A DNA stretch of 64,000 nt from CAYVVD01 sp964454975 (GCA_964454975.1 CAYVVD010000014.1:1-64000); one strand, 5' to 3'; shown: positions 9,416 to 18,050, counted from the stretch's first letter. Made by a program: numbers and translations. The notes: generated from the letters alone by a model not told the origin.

Positions 9416-9730
9416 ATGGGTATGAACAAAACAGACCTGATCAACGCTGTTGCAGCCCAAACCAATATGACCAAGGTTGACAGCGAAAAAGCAATCAAAG
9501 CCACATTCGATTCCATTTCCGGCGAACTTTCGTCAGGCGGAAATGTAACTCTTATCGGCTTTGGAACATTTTCTGTGTTTGAAAGAGCTGCACGTACGGG
9601 CAAAAATCCTCGTACTGGCGAATCAATAAAGATTCCGTCGAAAAAAGTAGCCAAATTCAAACCAGGTAAAGCTCTTGCCGAAAACGTTGACGTTTCTAAA
9701 AAAGCGAAAGGCAAGAAAAAGAAAAAATAA
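9416..9730 (+). CDS. HU/IHF-family nucleoid protein with lysine-rich tail
   Basis: A 104-residue basic DNA-binding protein that bends and compacts DNA as a dimer. It has MNKTDLINAVAAQTNMTKV at the start, the VTLIGFGTFSVFERAARTG beta-arm region, and the family signature G-x-NPRTGE-x-I-x-IPSKKVAKFKPGKAL. The last ~15 residues form a lysine-rich extension (KKAKGKKKKK) beyond the usual ~90-residue HU, probably adding nonspecific DNA affinity. A strong ribosome-binding site (AAAGGGGAG) precedes the ATG. It has its own putative promoter and a strong terminator, so it is probably monocistronic. Confidence 0.95.
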   Translation: MGMNKTDLINAVAAQTNMTKVDSEKAIKATFDSISGELSSGGNVTLIGFGTFSVFERAARTGKNPRTGESIKIPSKKVAKFKPGKALAENVDVSKKAKGKKKKK

Positions 9731-9755
9731 TGATTCAACAAAAGGAATTGTTGAT

Positions 9756-9788
9756 AAAAAGCCGTTCGCATGAGCGGCTTTTTTTTTT
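9756..9788 (+). terminator. Rho-independent terminator after the HU gene
   Basis: An A-tract leads into the stem GCCGTTC, loop GCAT, then GAGCGGC (one G-T pair), followed by a run of ten T residues. It begins 25 bases after the HU stop codon and separates this gene from pyrB. Confidence 0.9.
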
Positions 9789-9828
9789 AGTTTTGTATCC
9801 AATGTGACATAAAACGCTCTTTGTCCTG

Positions 9829-10755
9829 ATGGAAACGAAAACATTATCAAAGCCATATCTACTTGACGCCGCAGACCTTACAAAGGATGATATTAAGCTT
9901 ATTTTTGATGAAGCACAGTACTTTATGGATAATTACAAACGCGGTGTAAAATTTGACAATTTGAAAGGCTATACAGTTGCAATGGCATTTTTCGAACCTT
10001 CCACCAGGACAAAATTATCATTTGAACTTGCAGCAAAACGACTTTCAGCTGATACTTTTAGCTTCTCATCTTCATCATCAAGCCTTAAAAAGGGTGAATC
10101 ACTGATTGATACTCTCCGCACAATAGAGGCGATGGGTGTGCAGGTTTATGTAATCAGGCACATGAACTCTGGTGTCCCGAAATTTCTCCAGGCAAATACA
10201 AACGGTGTAGTAATCAATGCAGGGGATGGAAAACACGAACACCCAACACAGGCTCTGCTTGATTCTTTTACTTTATTACGCCATTTCGGAAATATTGATG
10301 GCCTGAAAGTAACAATTGTGGGTGATATTCTGCATAGCCGTGTTGCACGCTCAAATATTAAATTGCTTAAAACACTGGGTGCGAAAGTTAAACTTTGCAG
10401 TCCCGGTACTTTACTGCCACGTCACATCAACATTTGGGATGTTGATTATGTTGATACTATCAATGATGCAGTGGAATGGTCCGATGTTCTGTTAGTATTA
10501 AGGTTGCAAAGTGAAAGGATGCAATCAGGAATAATTCCATCAATCCGGGAGTTTTCAAATTACTACGGTGTATCATTTACACATTTTAGCAAGAAACCTG
10601 AACTCATGTTGATGCATCCCGGGCCGGTTAATTATGGGATTGAGCTTGAATATGAAATAAGTTCATATCCCAATTGCCTTATTGAAAATCAGGTAACACA
10701 CGGTGTATTTATCAGGATGGCACTTCTTTCAATTCTGACAAGGAATGTCAGCTAA
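9829..10755 (+). CDS. pyrB: Aspartate carbamoyltransferase catalytic subunit
   Basis: PyrB catalyses carbamoyl phosphate + aspartate to N-carbamoylaspartate, the committed step of pyrimidine synthesis. The carbamoyl phosphate loop FFEPSTRTKLSFE is at about residues 53-65, the HPTQALLD motif near 138, and the C-terminal aspartate-binding region MLMHPGPVNYGIEL near 265. The 308-residue length is standard. There is no pyrI regulatory subunit next to it. Its end overlaps prmC by 11 bases. Confidence 0.97.
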   Translation: METKTLSKPYLLDAADLTKDDIKLIFDEAQYFMDNYKRGVKFDNLKGYTVAMAFFEPSTRTKLSFELAAKRLSADTFSFSSSSSSLKKGESLIDTLRTIEAMGVQVYVIRHMNSGVPKFLQANTNGVVINAGDGKHEHPTQALLDSFTLLRHFGNIDGLKVTIVGDILHSRVARSNIKLLKTLGAKVKLCSPGTLLPRHINIWDVDYVDTINDAVEWSDVLLVLRLQSERMQSGIIPSIREFSNYYGVSFTHFSKKPELMLMHPGPVNYGIELEYEISSYPNCLIENQVTHGVFIRMALLSILTRNVS

Positions 10756-11620
10756 ATCCGCAGAAAAGGAATGGAGCCTCCTCGATATTGTAGCATGGGG
10801 TTCTGAATATTTCTATGAAAAGGGAATTGAATCTCCACGATTAAATATTGAATTGCTTCTCTGCCATGCGCTTAATCTTTCACGAGTTGAAATTTACACT
10901 CAATTTGATAAACCTCTTACGAAAGAAGAGCTTACGCAAATAAGGGAACTTGTTATCAAAAGGGCAAAACGGGTTCCCCTGCAATACATCATCGGATACA
11001 CTCAGTTTTATGGGTTAAAATTTGATTTAAATGAGAGTATTCTGATTCCCCGCCCCGAAACTGAACAGCTTGTTGATTTAGTATTAAAACAGCGTAAATC
11101 GAAATCTCATGTGACAATCCTCGATATTGGAACGGGTTCAGGTTGTATAGCAATAACACTTGCTAAAGAATTGCCGGAATCAAAGGTTTTCGGTATTGAT
11201 ATTTCTCATGATGCAATCAATATTGCAAAATCCAATGCTGAATCAAACGATGTGCAAAATATAGAATTTCTAATTTTTGATATTCTAAAAAAAATACCTC
11301 GGAAACACAGGTTCGACCTTATAGTTTCTAATCCGCCATATATTCCTGAAAATGAATACCGGGAATTAGAACCGGAAGTTCATAAAGAACCAAAAATTGC
11401 ACTTGTTGCCGGAGAGGATGGACTATTGTTCTACAGGAGATTTGCCGGGATTTTGCCATATATTATGAATCCCGGTGGAGAGTTCTTTTTCGAGATTGGG
11501 GAAAACCAAAAAGAAGCTCTGGAAAAAGTTTTCAACAAGTTCGAATTTGTAACTATATTCGCAAAAGATTGGTCTGATAAGGAGAGATATATGCAAGGAG
11601 AGTTCAGAAAGTTAAGTTGA
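10745..11620 (+). CDS. prmC: Peptide chain release factor N5-glutamine methyltransferase
   Basis: PrmC methylates the glutamine of the GGQ motif of release factors using S-adenosylmethionine. The N-terminal helical domain contains PLQYIIGYTQFYGL, followed by ILIPRPETEQLVD, the SAM-binding motif ILDIGTGSGCIAI (near residue 125) and the catalytic NPPYIPE motif near 196. The 291-residue length is normal. It overlaps the 3' end of pyrB, so the two are presumably co-transcribed. Confidence 0.96.
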   Translation: MSAKSAEKEWSLLDIVAWGSEYFYEKGIESPRLNIELLLCHALNLSRVEIYTQFDKPLTKEELTQIRELVIKRAKRVPLQYIIGYTQFYGLKFDLNESILIPRPETEQLVDLVLKQRKSKSHVTILDIGTGSGCIAITLAKELPESKVFGIDISHDAINIAKSNAESNDVQNIEFLIFDILKKIPRKHRFDLIVSNPPYIPENEYRELEPEVHKEPKIALVAGEDGLLFYRRFAGILPYIMNPGGEFFFEIGENQKEALEKVFNKFEFVTIFAKDWSDKERYMQGEFRKLS

Positions 11621-11707
11621 TGTTAATTTGCGGCCATCATAGTGAAGAAAGCTTAAATTACTTAATAAACATAGACTTAAAAAATGATGAACCGGGAATT
11701 AATTTTG

Positions 11708-11736
11708 TTTTGGTTTCCTGTTTTTTATTAAATTTG
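11708..11736 (+). promoter_or_regulatory. Possible promoter upstream of the STAS-exbB cluster
   Basis: TAAATTTG at 11729-11736 matches the TAnnTTTG -7 element exactly. The upstream TTTG-like sequences are not at the ideal 19-base spacing (TTTG ends at 11707, a 21-base gap). It sits 36 bases before the STAS start codon in the otherwise empty 11621-11771 gap. Confidence 0.35.
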
Positions 11737-11771
11737 AATCCGTTCATTTGAAAAAAGGGTGTTAACCGGAA

Positions 11772-12116
11772 ATGTCCCGGATAGAGATAGAAGATATTGG
11801 CGAAACTAAGTTGATTAGCCTCGAAGGGCAATTTATCGGGGATACTGAAACAGACGCATTGAGGGACACCCTGACTAAGTTAGCTAAAGACGGGAACCAA
11901 AAGCTAATTATCAATCTTGAAAAGACTACTTACATGAATTCTACGGCACTTGGAGTAATGATATCTGCTCATGCCGGTTATGCTAAAAGAAATGGTAAAT
12001 TTGTTCTTTGTAACCTTGGCGACTCGCTATTGAAAATTTTCGAAATGACAAAGCTCACGCAGGTGTTTCCAGTCTGCGATAACATTGAAAAAGCAACACA
12101 TTTTGTTAATAATTAG
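11772..12116 (+). CDS. STAS-domain anti-sigma factor antagonist
   Basis: A 114-residue single STAS domain of the SpoIIAA/RsbV type, which binds an anti-sigma or switch kinase and is regulated by phosphorylation of a conserved serine. The motif TYMNSTALGVMISAH corresponds to the family DSSGLGxLL phosphorylation loop, with the serine retained. No kinase or phosphatase partner lies nearby. The gene precedes exbB by only 22 bp on the same strand, so it may be co-transcribed with the TonB-system genes. Whether it acts on a sigma pathway or on the ExbB complex cannot be told. Confidence 0.9.
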   Translation: MSRIEIEDIGETKLISLEGQFIGDTETDALRDTLTKLAKDGNQKLIINLEKTTYMNSTALGVMISAHAGYAKRNGKFVLCNLGDSLLKIFEMTKLTQVFPVCDNIEKATHFVNN

Positions 12117-12138
12117 TTCAACTAAAACAGGGTTTTTT

Positions 12139-12921
12139 ATGAAAAACATATTCAACATCATCGTAATTGTCCTCTCGCTGGCGGCAGCTTATTTTATATA
12201 CTTTGTTATTATGGGCGACCCGAGCGGATTCCTCGATGCTGAAAAACACGAACCTAAACCGGGCAATATACTGGCAACTATTTATACCGGCGGGCCGCTT
12301 GTCGGCTTGCTGATGTCATTCATTATCATTGCCATTACATTTGTTATTGAAAGGTATCTGTCAATTAATAAAGCCAAGGGCAAAGGCAACCCGCAGGTAT
12401 TTCTTAAAAACCTCACTAACGACCTTGCTGCTGGAAACCTTGAAGAAGCTCTTGAAAAATGCGACAAACAGCGCGGAAGCATTGCTAACGTGATGCGTGC
12501 GGCGATAACAAGGTATAAGGAAATTGAGGACGACCCCGAATTTACTTCCGAAAAGAAAATCACTGAAGTTCAGCGCGCAATTGATGAAGCGATGAACCTC
12601 GAAACCCCTCTTCTTGAGAAGAACCTGGTTATTCTTTCGACAATCGCATCAATCTCAGTGTTGGTAGGCCTATTGGGTACAACAATCGGTATGATTCGCG
12701 CGTTTCAGGCTCTGGCTCTCAGCGGTACAGTTTCAGCAACACAGCTGTCAATTGGTATTTCCGAAGCGCTTTACAATACTGCCGGCGGCCTGATGGGTGC
12801 TATTATAGCAATTTTGTTTTATAACTACTTTACAACAATCGTTGATAACTTCGTGTATATTATTGACGAGGGTATCCTGAACGTGACACAGATTTTCACA
12901 GCACGTACAAAGAATAAATAA
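12139..12921 (+). CDS. exbB: MotA/TolQ/ExbB proton channel protein
   Basis: The 260-residue channel subunit of a proton-driven energizing complex in the inner membrane. An N-terminal membrane segment (FNIIVIVLSLAAAYFIYFVIM) is followed by three more, at about 60-80 (GPLVGLLMSFIIIAITFVIE), 170-190 (SISVLVGLLGTTIGMIRAF) and 215-240. The GLLGTTIGMIRAF stretch is the ExbB/TolQ signature. An upstream in-frame start would overlap the STAS gene heavily, so the ATG at 12139 is preferred. Two exbD genes and tonB follow immediately, which supports ExbB over TolQ. Confidence 0.93.
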   Translation: MKNIFNIIVIVLSLAAAYFIYFVIMGDPSGFLDAEKHEPKPGNILATIYTGGPLVGLLMSFIIIAITFVIERYLSINKAKGKGNPQVFLKNLTNDLAAGNLEEALEKCDKQRGSIANVMRAAITRYKEIEDDPEFTSEKKITEVQRAIDEAMNLETPLLEKNLVILSTIASISVLVGLLGTTIGMIRAFQALALSGTVSATQLSIGISEALYNTAGGLMGAIIAILFYNYFTTIVDNFVYIIDEGILNVTQIFTARTKNK

Positions 12922-12950
12922 TTATTGAATATTAACAGAAGGAGTCTTCT

Positions 12951-13478
12951 GTGCCAAAAGTTAAGAAAAAAAGAGTCGGTTTTGTTATTGATATGACACC
13001 CTTGGTGGATATCACATTCCTGCTGTTAACATTCTTTATGTTTACTGCTAAATTCAAAACCGAAGCAGAAAGCGAACAGAAGTTCTTTATAGAAAGGCCG
13101 AAAGCAACAGCTGATACTTCTAAATTGCCTGAGCAAAATCTTGCGATAATCAAAGTTGCGATTGAAATAGACTCAACTACTAACCCGATCACTACCGACA
13201 CGACTTACTACTACGAGGTCGTAAATGAGGAGGACAGGAAACAGATCTGGGCTAATGCAGAACTACCAATGGAAATGCATGACAAAGCCTTGCTCAAGGT
13301 AGACTCGGCAACACTTGACAACTTGGTAAGGAATACCAGGATAGTTAACACTGATACAAAGTTTGCCATTGATGCTGATAAAGACCTGAGATTTAATTGG
13401 GTCTGGAATGCAATGGATATACTACGACGAAACAGGGCCACAGTATTCAACTATGTAACTGAAAAGAAAGGCCAATAA
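12951..13478 (+). CDS. exbD: ExbD/TolR-family protein (first copy)
   Basis: A 175-residue single-pass inner-membrane protein with a periplasmic domain. The N-terminal motif GFVIDMTPLVDITFLLLTFFMFT contains the conserved membrane aspartate (VDI) that carries protons in ExbD/TolR. It starts with GTG at 12951 behind a clear AAGGAG ribosome-binding site. The periplasmic domain differs strongly from the second copy, so the two are not a recent duplication. Paired ExbD proteins are common in Bacteroidota TonB systems. Confidence 0.93.
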   Translation: MPKVKKKRVGFVIDMTPLVDITFLLLTFFMFTAKFKTEAESEQKFFIERPKATADTSKLPEQNLAIIKVAIEIDSTTNPITTDTTYYYEVVNEEDRKQIWANAELPMEMHDKALLKVDSATLDNLVRNTRIVNTDTKFAIDADKDLRFNWVWNAMDILRRNRATVFNYVTEKKGQ

Positions 13479-13513
13479 TTATAAAATTGAAATAACCAAT
13501 CTCGGAGTAATAA

Positions 13514-14110
13514 ATGGCTGGTGGCGGTGGCGCATTATCTCATGAAAGTACTAAAAGGGGAAAAGCCTCCAAGAGGAAAAAGAAAAAAAGGGTGGGTTTC
13601 CATATGGATATGACTCCCTTGGTGGATATTACTTTCCTTCTTTTAACTTTCTTTATGTTTACTACAACTATGGCGACTCCACAAATAATGGAGATGTCCA
13701 TACCCAGTGAAGTTGAAACGGATGTTGAGGTTAGATGTTCTCAGTTAAGGACAATACTTGTTGATGATGATAATAACATCTATTGGTATCCTTGTGATGA
13801 TCCTCTTGAAGAATTAGAGTTAAAAAATATTAGTGCAATAATATACAAAGAGCACATTAATAGCGATGAACCAAATAATATAATCACAGCTCTAAAAGTT
13901 TCAACTGAGGCTGATTATGGCTTAATTGTCAGCATTCTCGATGAACTAAACCTTGCAGAGGTTGGTATTATTGATAAAATGGAAGGCATGAAAGGGGAAG
14001 ATGGCAATCCAAAGAAAAGAGAGAGGAGATTTACTATTGCCAAAATGGATAAAAGAGAAAAAGAAAAATTAATCGAAGGAGGCTTTCTGAATGACGACAG
14101 CAGTGATTAA
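13514..14110 (+). CDS. exbD: ExbD/TolR-family protein (second copy)
   Basis: A 198-residue second ExbD with a longer lysine-rich cytoplasmic head (KRGKASKRKKKKRVGF) before the membrane segment containing MTPLVDITFLLLTFFMFT, which keeps the proton-carrying aspartate. The periplasmic part contains CSQLRTILVDDDNNIYWYP and a C-terminal segment with RRFTIAKMDKREKE. Its 3' end overlaps tonB by 20 bases, so translation is probably coupled. The conserved membrane motif is nearly identical between the two ExbD proteins. Confidence 0.93.
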   Translation: MAGGGGALSHESTKRGKASKRKKKKRVGFHMDMTPLVDITFLLLTFFMFTTTMATPQIMEMSIPSEVETDVEVRCSQLRTILVDDDNNIYWYPCDDPLEELELKNISAIIYKEHINSDEPNNIITALKVSTEADYGLIVSILDELNLAEVGIIDKMEGMKGEDGNPKKRERRFTIAKMDKREKEKLIEGGFLNDDSSD

Positions 14111-14864
14111 TATACAGAAGTCCACCTACGGCGCTATTGAATTAAAAGAGGTAATCAGGAAATACACTCTCAGGGGTTTTATTGCAACAATGATTCTCGT
14201 TGCATTATTTCTACTTATCTACTGGTTTTTAATGAGTGCTGCCGAAAGTTCGGCAGTGCCTAAAATGGCGCCTATTGTTAAGCTAAAGCTCGAAGATTTG
14301 CCTCCGCCTCCGTCTGATGAAGCAGAGGCAGCACCACCTCCACCACCGGAAACAATCATAAATACAGGCCCTGCAGCTCGCGCCGGTAAACCTGTCCCCG
14401 TGCCTGACGCTGAATTAAAACCTGATATGAAGGAATTCGCAACTGTTGATGTTATGTCCAGGGCGTCTGCTGAAGGCGGTGATGGTATTGACCTTGGTAC
14501 ATTTGCCTCCAATATTGATTGGGATCAGAAGGACATTAAGGTAGAAACTAAAGAAGCTGAGCCTGATCCGGATGAGTTTATTCCTGTTGAACAGGAGCCT
14601 CAGGTTGATATAGCCCAGCTGCAGAAGCTTGTGGTATATCCTGACCTCGCAAGGCGTGCAAACGTAGAAGGAAAGGTTCTTGTCCGGGTTCTTGTTGACA
14701 AGGACGGTTCGCCCAAAAGGACCAGAGTGGAATATTCTGACAACGACCTTTTGAATGATGCAGCAGTTAATGCAATTATGAAGGCTACATATACTCCGGC
14801 AATTCAGAACAATCAGCCGGTACAATGTTGGGTAACAATACCTGTGAATTTCAAGCTCAGGTAA
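14091..14864 (+). CDS. tonB: TonB-family energy transducer
   Basis: This 257-residue protein couples the ExbB/ExbD proton channel to outer-membrane transporters. It has a cytoplasmic head, one membrane helix (FIATMILVALFLLIYWFLM, about residues 26-45), and a proline-rich spacer with runs such as LPPPPSDEAEAAPPPPPE. The C-terminal TonB domain begins near 178 (VVYPDLARRANVEGKVLVRV) and ends in PVQCWVTIPVNFKLR. The order exbB-exbD-exbD-tonB is the usual Bacteroidota arrangement. No TonB-dependent receptor is encoded in this window. Confidence 0.94.
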   Translation: MTTAVINIQKSTYGAIELKEVIRKYTLRGFIATMILVALFLLIYWFLMSAAESSAVPKMAPIVKLKLEDLPPPPSDEAEAAPPPPPETIINTGPAARAGKPVPVPDAELKPDMKEFATVDVMSRASAEGGDGIDLGTFASNIDWDQKDIKVETKEAEPDPDEFIPVEQEPQVDIAQLQKLVVYPDLARRANVEGKVLVRVLVDKDGSPKRTRVEYSDNDLLNDAAVNAIMKATYTPAIQNNQPVQCWVTIPVNFKLR

Positions 14865-14933
14865 TAATAGATAAATATGATGGGGCTGTCCCATATTAGG
14901 ATTATGATTTAATTTGAAAGAAATGGAGCAAAT

Positions 14934-15022
14934 GTGCCATACATTGAATTCGCTCAGTATGACACACTCTAAAGATGAATTTTCAAAGTGTCACATTGAG
15001 CGGAGTCGAAATGTGACACTTT
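14934..15022. repeat. Two facing copies of an interspersed hairpin repeat
   Basis: Two hairpins lie 19 bases apart in the gap after tonB. The first has 9-base arms at 14934-14942 and 14957-14965 (one mismatch) and a 14-base loop. The second has perfect 13-base arms, AAAGTGTCACATT at 14985-14997 and its complement at 15010-15022, with loop GAGCGGAGTCGA. Read on the minus strand, the first loop contains TGAGCGAATTCAA, closely similar to the second, so the copies are in opposite orientation. The core resembles the GTCAT-n-TGAGCG-n-GTCGA family of extragenic repeats known from many bacterial genomes. Confidence 0.7.
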
Positions 15023-15087
15023 GTTATTTCAATTTCATTGCTTTCATTAATAGACCCTGATATGAGCTGGCCTGTTTTTTTGTTATT

Positions 15088-15327
15088 ATGTTGAACTTAG
15101 CCTCTGATTACCGGGTTCTGATGATTCTAACCATAATAAATTACCTTATACGCGGATTGATTGTAGTTCTTGGCATTTTGCTCGTAAGCGGTGTGCTGTC
15201 ACCGGAAGGCATGGATGACACCATGTACCGCGTTATGGGTGCATTATTTTTGCTATTCGGCATATACAGGATTATTACTTACAAAGCCAAGAGAAGCAGG
15301 TATTATGGAGGCGATGATGAAGATTAA
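15088..15327 (+). CDS. Small inner-membrane protein, unknown function
   Basis: A 79-residue protein with two predicted membrane helices (LIRGLIVVLGILLVSGVL and YRVMGALFLLFGIYRIITY) and a polar acidic tail (YYGGDDED). It sits between tonB and the PstS-like lipoprotein, overlapping the latter's start by 11 bases. Position and overlap suggest it belongs to the TonB-PstS-TPR operon. I do not recognise a named family. Confidence 0.7.
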   Translation: MLNLASDYRVLMILTIINYLIRGLIVVLGILLVSGVLSPEGMDDTMYRVMGALFLLFGIYRIITYKAKRSRYYGGDDED

Positions 15328-16237
15328 GTTTTTTTTAGTAATAATATTAATAACTCCGCTATTCCTAGGTTGCCCCCGTGAAGATATCCGTTCAAGCGAT
15401 CCTGAAGTTGAATCATGGACAACTGGAAATCTTGCGGTTTATTGCGAAGATGAGCTAAAACCTGTATTTGATTCTGCATTCAGCATGTATGGAAGGTATT
15501 ATAAGGAAGTAACCCTTGATGTGGAATACTCAAATTCGCGTAATTTAATGTCAAATTTACTATCCGGAAACGCAAGAATTATAATTGTTGCAAGGGATTA
15601 CCTTGATGATGAAGACTCGCTAATGAAAGAATACGAAGTAGAGCCACACGAACGTTTTGAAATAGCATTTGATGCCTTGGCAATTGTTGCAAATAAGAAT
15701 TTTCCACTTGATACTCTTAACCATGAGCAATTAAAAGCAGCCTTGACCGGAAAAGGCAACCTAAAGAATGAATTCCCCGTATTAATAGAAGAACCGGTGT
15801 TTGTTTTTAAAAACCAGAATACTTCGCAATTTGCGAATATACTTCAGTTAATTAGCGATAATGGCGAAATCAAAACGAAATTCAAAATGGCTGAAAAAAC
15901 TGAAAATATCATTGAATCTGTAATACAGAATGAAAACACACTCGGAATAGAGTTTTTATCAAAGGTGTTTAACCGGGAAGATGTAAAATTGTTACGGATT
16001 GGATTTACTGACTCTACAGGAAAGTATATTAAACCTGCCACTGTTCACCCGGGTTACGTTGTTCAGGATAAATACCCTTACAAAGTGCCTTATTACGTAT
16101 ATCTTCTCGAGAAAAGAAGAAATCTGCCATATTGGTTCGGCAAATTTCTTTCAACAGAAAAAGAAGCCCAACAATATTTTTTAAAGCAAAACTTAGTACC
16201 AGCATTTGCGAGAATAAAATTAACACCAGAGGATTAA
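15317..16237 (+). CDS. PstS-like substrate-binding lipoprotein
   Basis: A 306-residue lipoprotein (MKIKFFLVIILITPLFLGC, lipidated Cys at about residue 19) with the periplasmic phosphate-binding-protein fold: SRNLMSNLLSGNARIIIVARDYL, then ERFEIAFDALAIVANKNFPLDTLNHEQLKAALTG. The last phrase corresponds to the PstS region where the ligand is enclosed. No pst permease or ATPase genes are nearby, so it is probably not a classical phosphate importer. Homologues are commonly found beside ExbB/ExbD/TonB in Bacteroidota. A start at 15317 (or ATG 15314) behind GGAGGCG is preferred, because upstream codons in this frame are not signal-like. Confidence 0.8.
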   Translation: MKIKFFLVIILITPLFLGCPREDIRSSDPEVESWTTGNLAVYCEDELKPVFDSAFSMYGRYYKEVTLDVEYSNSRNLMSNLLSGNARIIIVARDYLDDEDSLMKEYEVEPHERFEIAFDALAIVANKNFPLDTLNHEQLKAALTGKGNLKNEFPVLIEEPVFVFKNQNTSQFANILQLISDNGEIKTKFKMAEKTENIIESVIQNENTLGIEFLSKVFNREDVKLLRIGFTDSTGKYIKPATVHPGYVVQDKYPYKVPYYVYLLEKRRNLPYWFGKFLSTEKEAQQYFLKQNLVPAFARIKLTPED

Positions 16238-16240
16238 AAA

Positions 16241-17944
16241 ATGAAAAACGGATTCTTATTATCAACACTCTTAATCTTGTTCACAATCAATTTGTTGTCC
16301 CAGTCGGCAAAGGACAACATGATAAAATACTACGAGGAACAGAATTATTCTAAGGCTGCAGAATATGCTGCTGAAACCATGAACAAAAACCCAGACGACT
16401 TTAACCTGGCTCTTCTTGCAGGAGATATATACTACAGCCTGACAGAATTTGAACAGGCATTGAAGTATTATATGATGGCGGATGAAATTGATGGCAGCGA
16501 GCCTCCGGCAGAGTGGAGAATAGGAGTTACAAAATCACAACTCGGAATGCACCAAGAAGCACTTAATTTGTTGAATGAGCTTGCAAATGATGAAAAAGAA
16601 GACATCAATGTTCAGCTTGCACTTGGCGAAGCATTGATCAATGCTGACTCTATAGCAAGAGCCGAGCTTATTATTACACGAGTCAAAACAATGGCGCCGG
16701 ATAATCCGAAATCATATATCGCTCTTGGCGACCTGAATTTTGCACGCAGGGTTTATGAACTCTCTAAACAGAACTACGAAAAAGCGCTAAGCATTGACGA
16801 AGATCTTTTATTAGCACGAATTAAACTTGCCACTGCGTATTACTGGCTTGCTGTAAGGGAATCGGATGCTGATTTATCTAATGAACTGTTTGCGAAGTCA
16901 CTAAAAGAGTGGAAAGTTGTCACACAAAAAGACCCCACAAATTCGAATGCTTATTTCTGGGTTGGAAAAATTAATTTCTTTGCACGCCTATATAAGGATG
17001 CAGCTCTTGCATTATATGAATATGCAAAATTGAAACCCGACGGTAAACTCGGGCGATGGTACCTTGCACAGTCGCTTTATGAAGTTGGAAAATGCGACTC
17101 TGCAGCGCCGCACCTTGAATATGTTTCTAAAAACATTGATTCGGTAAAGGTTAAATCAAAACTGTTGCTGGCACGATGTTATTATGATAATAAGGAATAT
17201 GATAAATCACAAGCTGTGTTTGCACAGATCAAAGCAGATACCACACTTGATTTTATTGATATGCAGAGATATGGTAATTCAGCATGGCTTGTAGGGGATA
17301 CGGTAAATGCTATCGCTATTAACAAAGAAACTGTGTTCTCCTTCCCGGATCAGGCCTGCGGCTTGATGGACAGGTTCGGCCGCTTGCTTATATTCCTGAA
17401 GAAGTATGATGATGCTATTGAAATTCTGAAGAAAAGACTTGAAACAGAAGCTTGTATTGACTCTACTGTACCAAGAACCAATTATTTCATTGGTGTAAGC
17501 CACTTCCAGTCTGAAAGGCCAGATTCGGCGTTGCCTTACCTGCAAAAGTCGGTAGAGTTGGATTCTACTTATCTCAGCGCATGGCTCAATCTGGCTGATG
17601 TGCATGTAGCATTGGGGGGTATAGAAAAGGGCATGAACCTGTTTGAAAAGGTAATCGAAATGGGAGCGCCTGATACAGCATCAAATAAAAATGACCTTAT
17701 CAATGCATTTAATAAACTCTGCCAGCTGTATTACGAGGCTAACAACGATTCGAAGGTAGTAAAAACAGCTGATTTGTGGGCAAAGACACTTCCGGATTTA
17801 CCATATCCTTACCTATGGAAGGCTTATGCTTATTTCAGGTTGCAGGACAAGGACAGCGCTTGCACAAATCTGAGAAAAGTAAGGGGCCTGGATCCCGATA
17901 ACAAAAATGCAATTGATCTAATCAAACAGCATTGCACAGAATAA
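16241..17944 (+). CDS. Exported TPR-repeat protein
   Basis: A 567-residue protein with a Sec signal peptide (MKNGFLLSTLLILFTINLLSQ) followed by tetratricopeptide repeats across almost the whole length, for example AAEYAAETMNKNPDDFNLALL, LAGDIYYSLTEFEQALKYYM and YLQKSVELDSTYLSAWLNLA. It starts 3 bases after the PstS-like gene and ends the exbB-tonB cluster. TPR proteins mediate protein contacts, and the location suggests a periplasmic scaffold for the TonB or PstS-like components. That role is inferred from position only. Confidence 0.88.
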   Translation: MKNGFLLSTLLILFTINLLSQSAKDNMIKYYEEQNYSKAAEYAAETMNKNPDDFNLALLAGDIYYSLTEFEQALKYYMMADEIDGSEPPAEWRIGVTKSQLGMHQEALNLLNELANDEKEDINVQLALGEALINADSIARAELIITRVKTMAPDNPKSYIALGDLNFARRVYELSKQNYEKALSIDEDLLLARIKLATAYYWLAVRESDADLSNELFAKSLKEWKVVTQKDPTNSNAYFWVGKINFFARLYKDAALALYEYAKLKPDGKLGRWYLAQSLYEVGKCDSAAPHLEYVSKNIDSVKVKSKLLLARCYYDNKEYDKSQAVFAQIKADTTLDFIDMQRYGNSAWLVGDTVNAIAINKETVFSFPDQACGLMDRFGRLLIFLKKYDDAIEILKKRLETEACIDSTVPRTNYFIGVSHFQSERPDSALPYLQKSVELDSTYLSAWLNLADVHVALGGIEKGMNLFEKVIEMGAPDTASNKNDLINAFNKLCQLYYEANNDSKVVKTADLWAKTLPDLPYPYLWKAYAYFRLQDKDSACTNLRKVRGLDPDNKNAIDLIKQHCTE

Positions 17945-18019
17945 TATTTATTATTTAGAGACATTTAAAATATAGGGGCGAGTTTTTAAAAAAGCCTCTG
18001 TATTTCAATTTCTATTATT

Positions 18020-18050
18020 TTTGAAAATACTGTTACGTTTCGTAAATTTG
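18020..18050 (+). promoter_or_regulatory. Bacteroidota-consensus promoter of the rpmF-plsX-fab operon
   Basis: TTTG at 18020-18023, exactly 19 bases, then TAAATTTG at 18043-18050. This is a perfect match to the TTTG-N19-TAnnTTTG promoter described for Bacteroidota primary sigma factors. It lies 26 bases before the DUF177 start codon in the 132-base gap after the TPR gene. Confidence 0.8.

Noticed and set aside
11620..11751. A 43-residue open frame whose ATG overlaps the prmC stop (TGATG)
   Set aside because: It covers the likely promoter region of the STAS gene, matches no family I know, and has no independent coding signal beyond the overlap.
15317..16237. PstS-like gene as part of a phosphate ABC transporter
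   Set aside because: No permease or ATPase gene is adjacent; its context is the TonB cluster.
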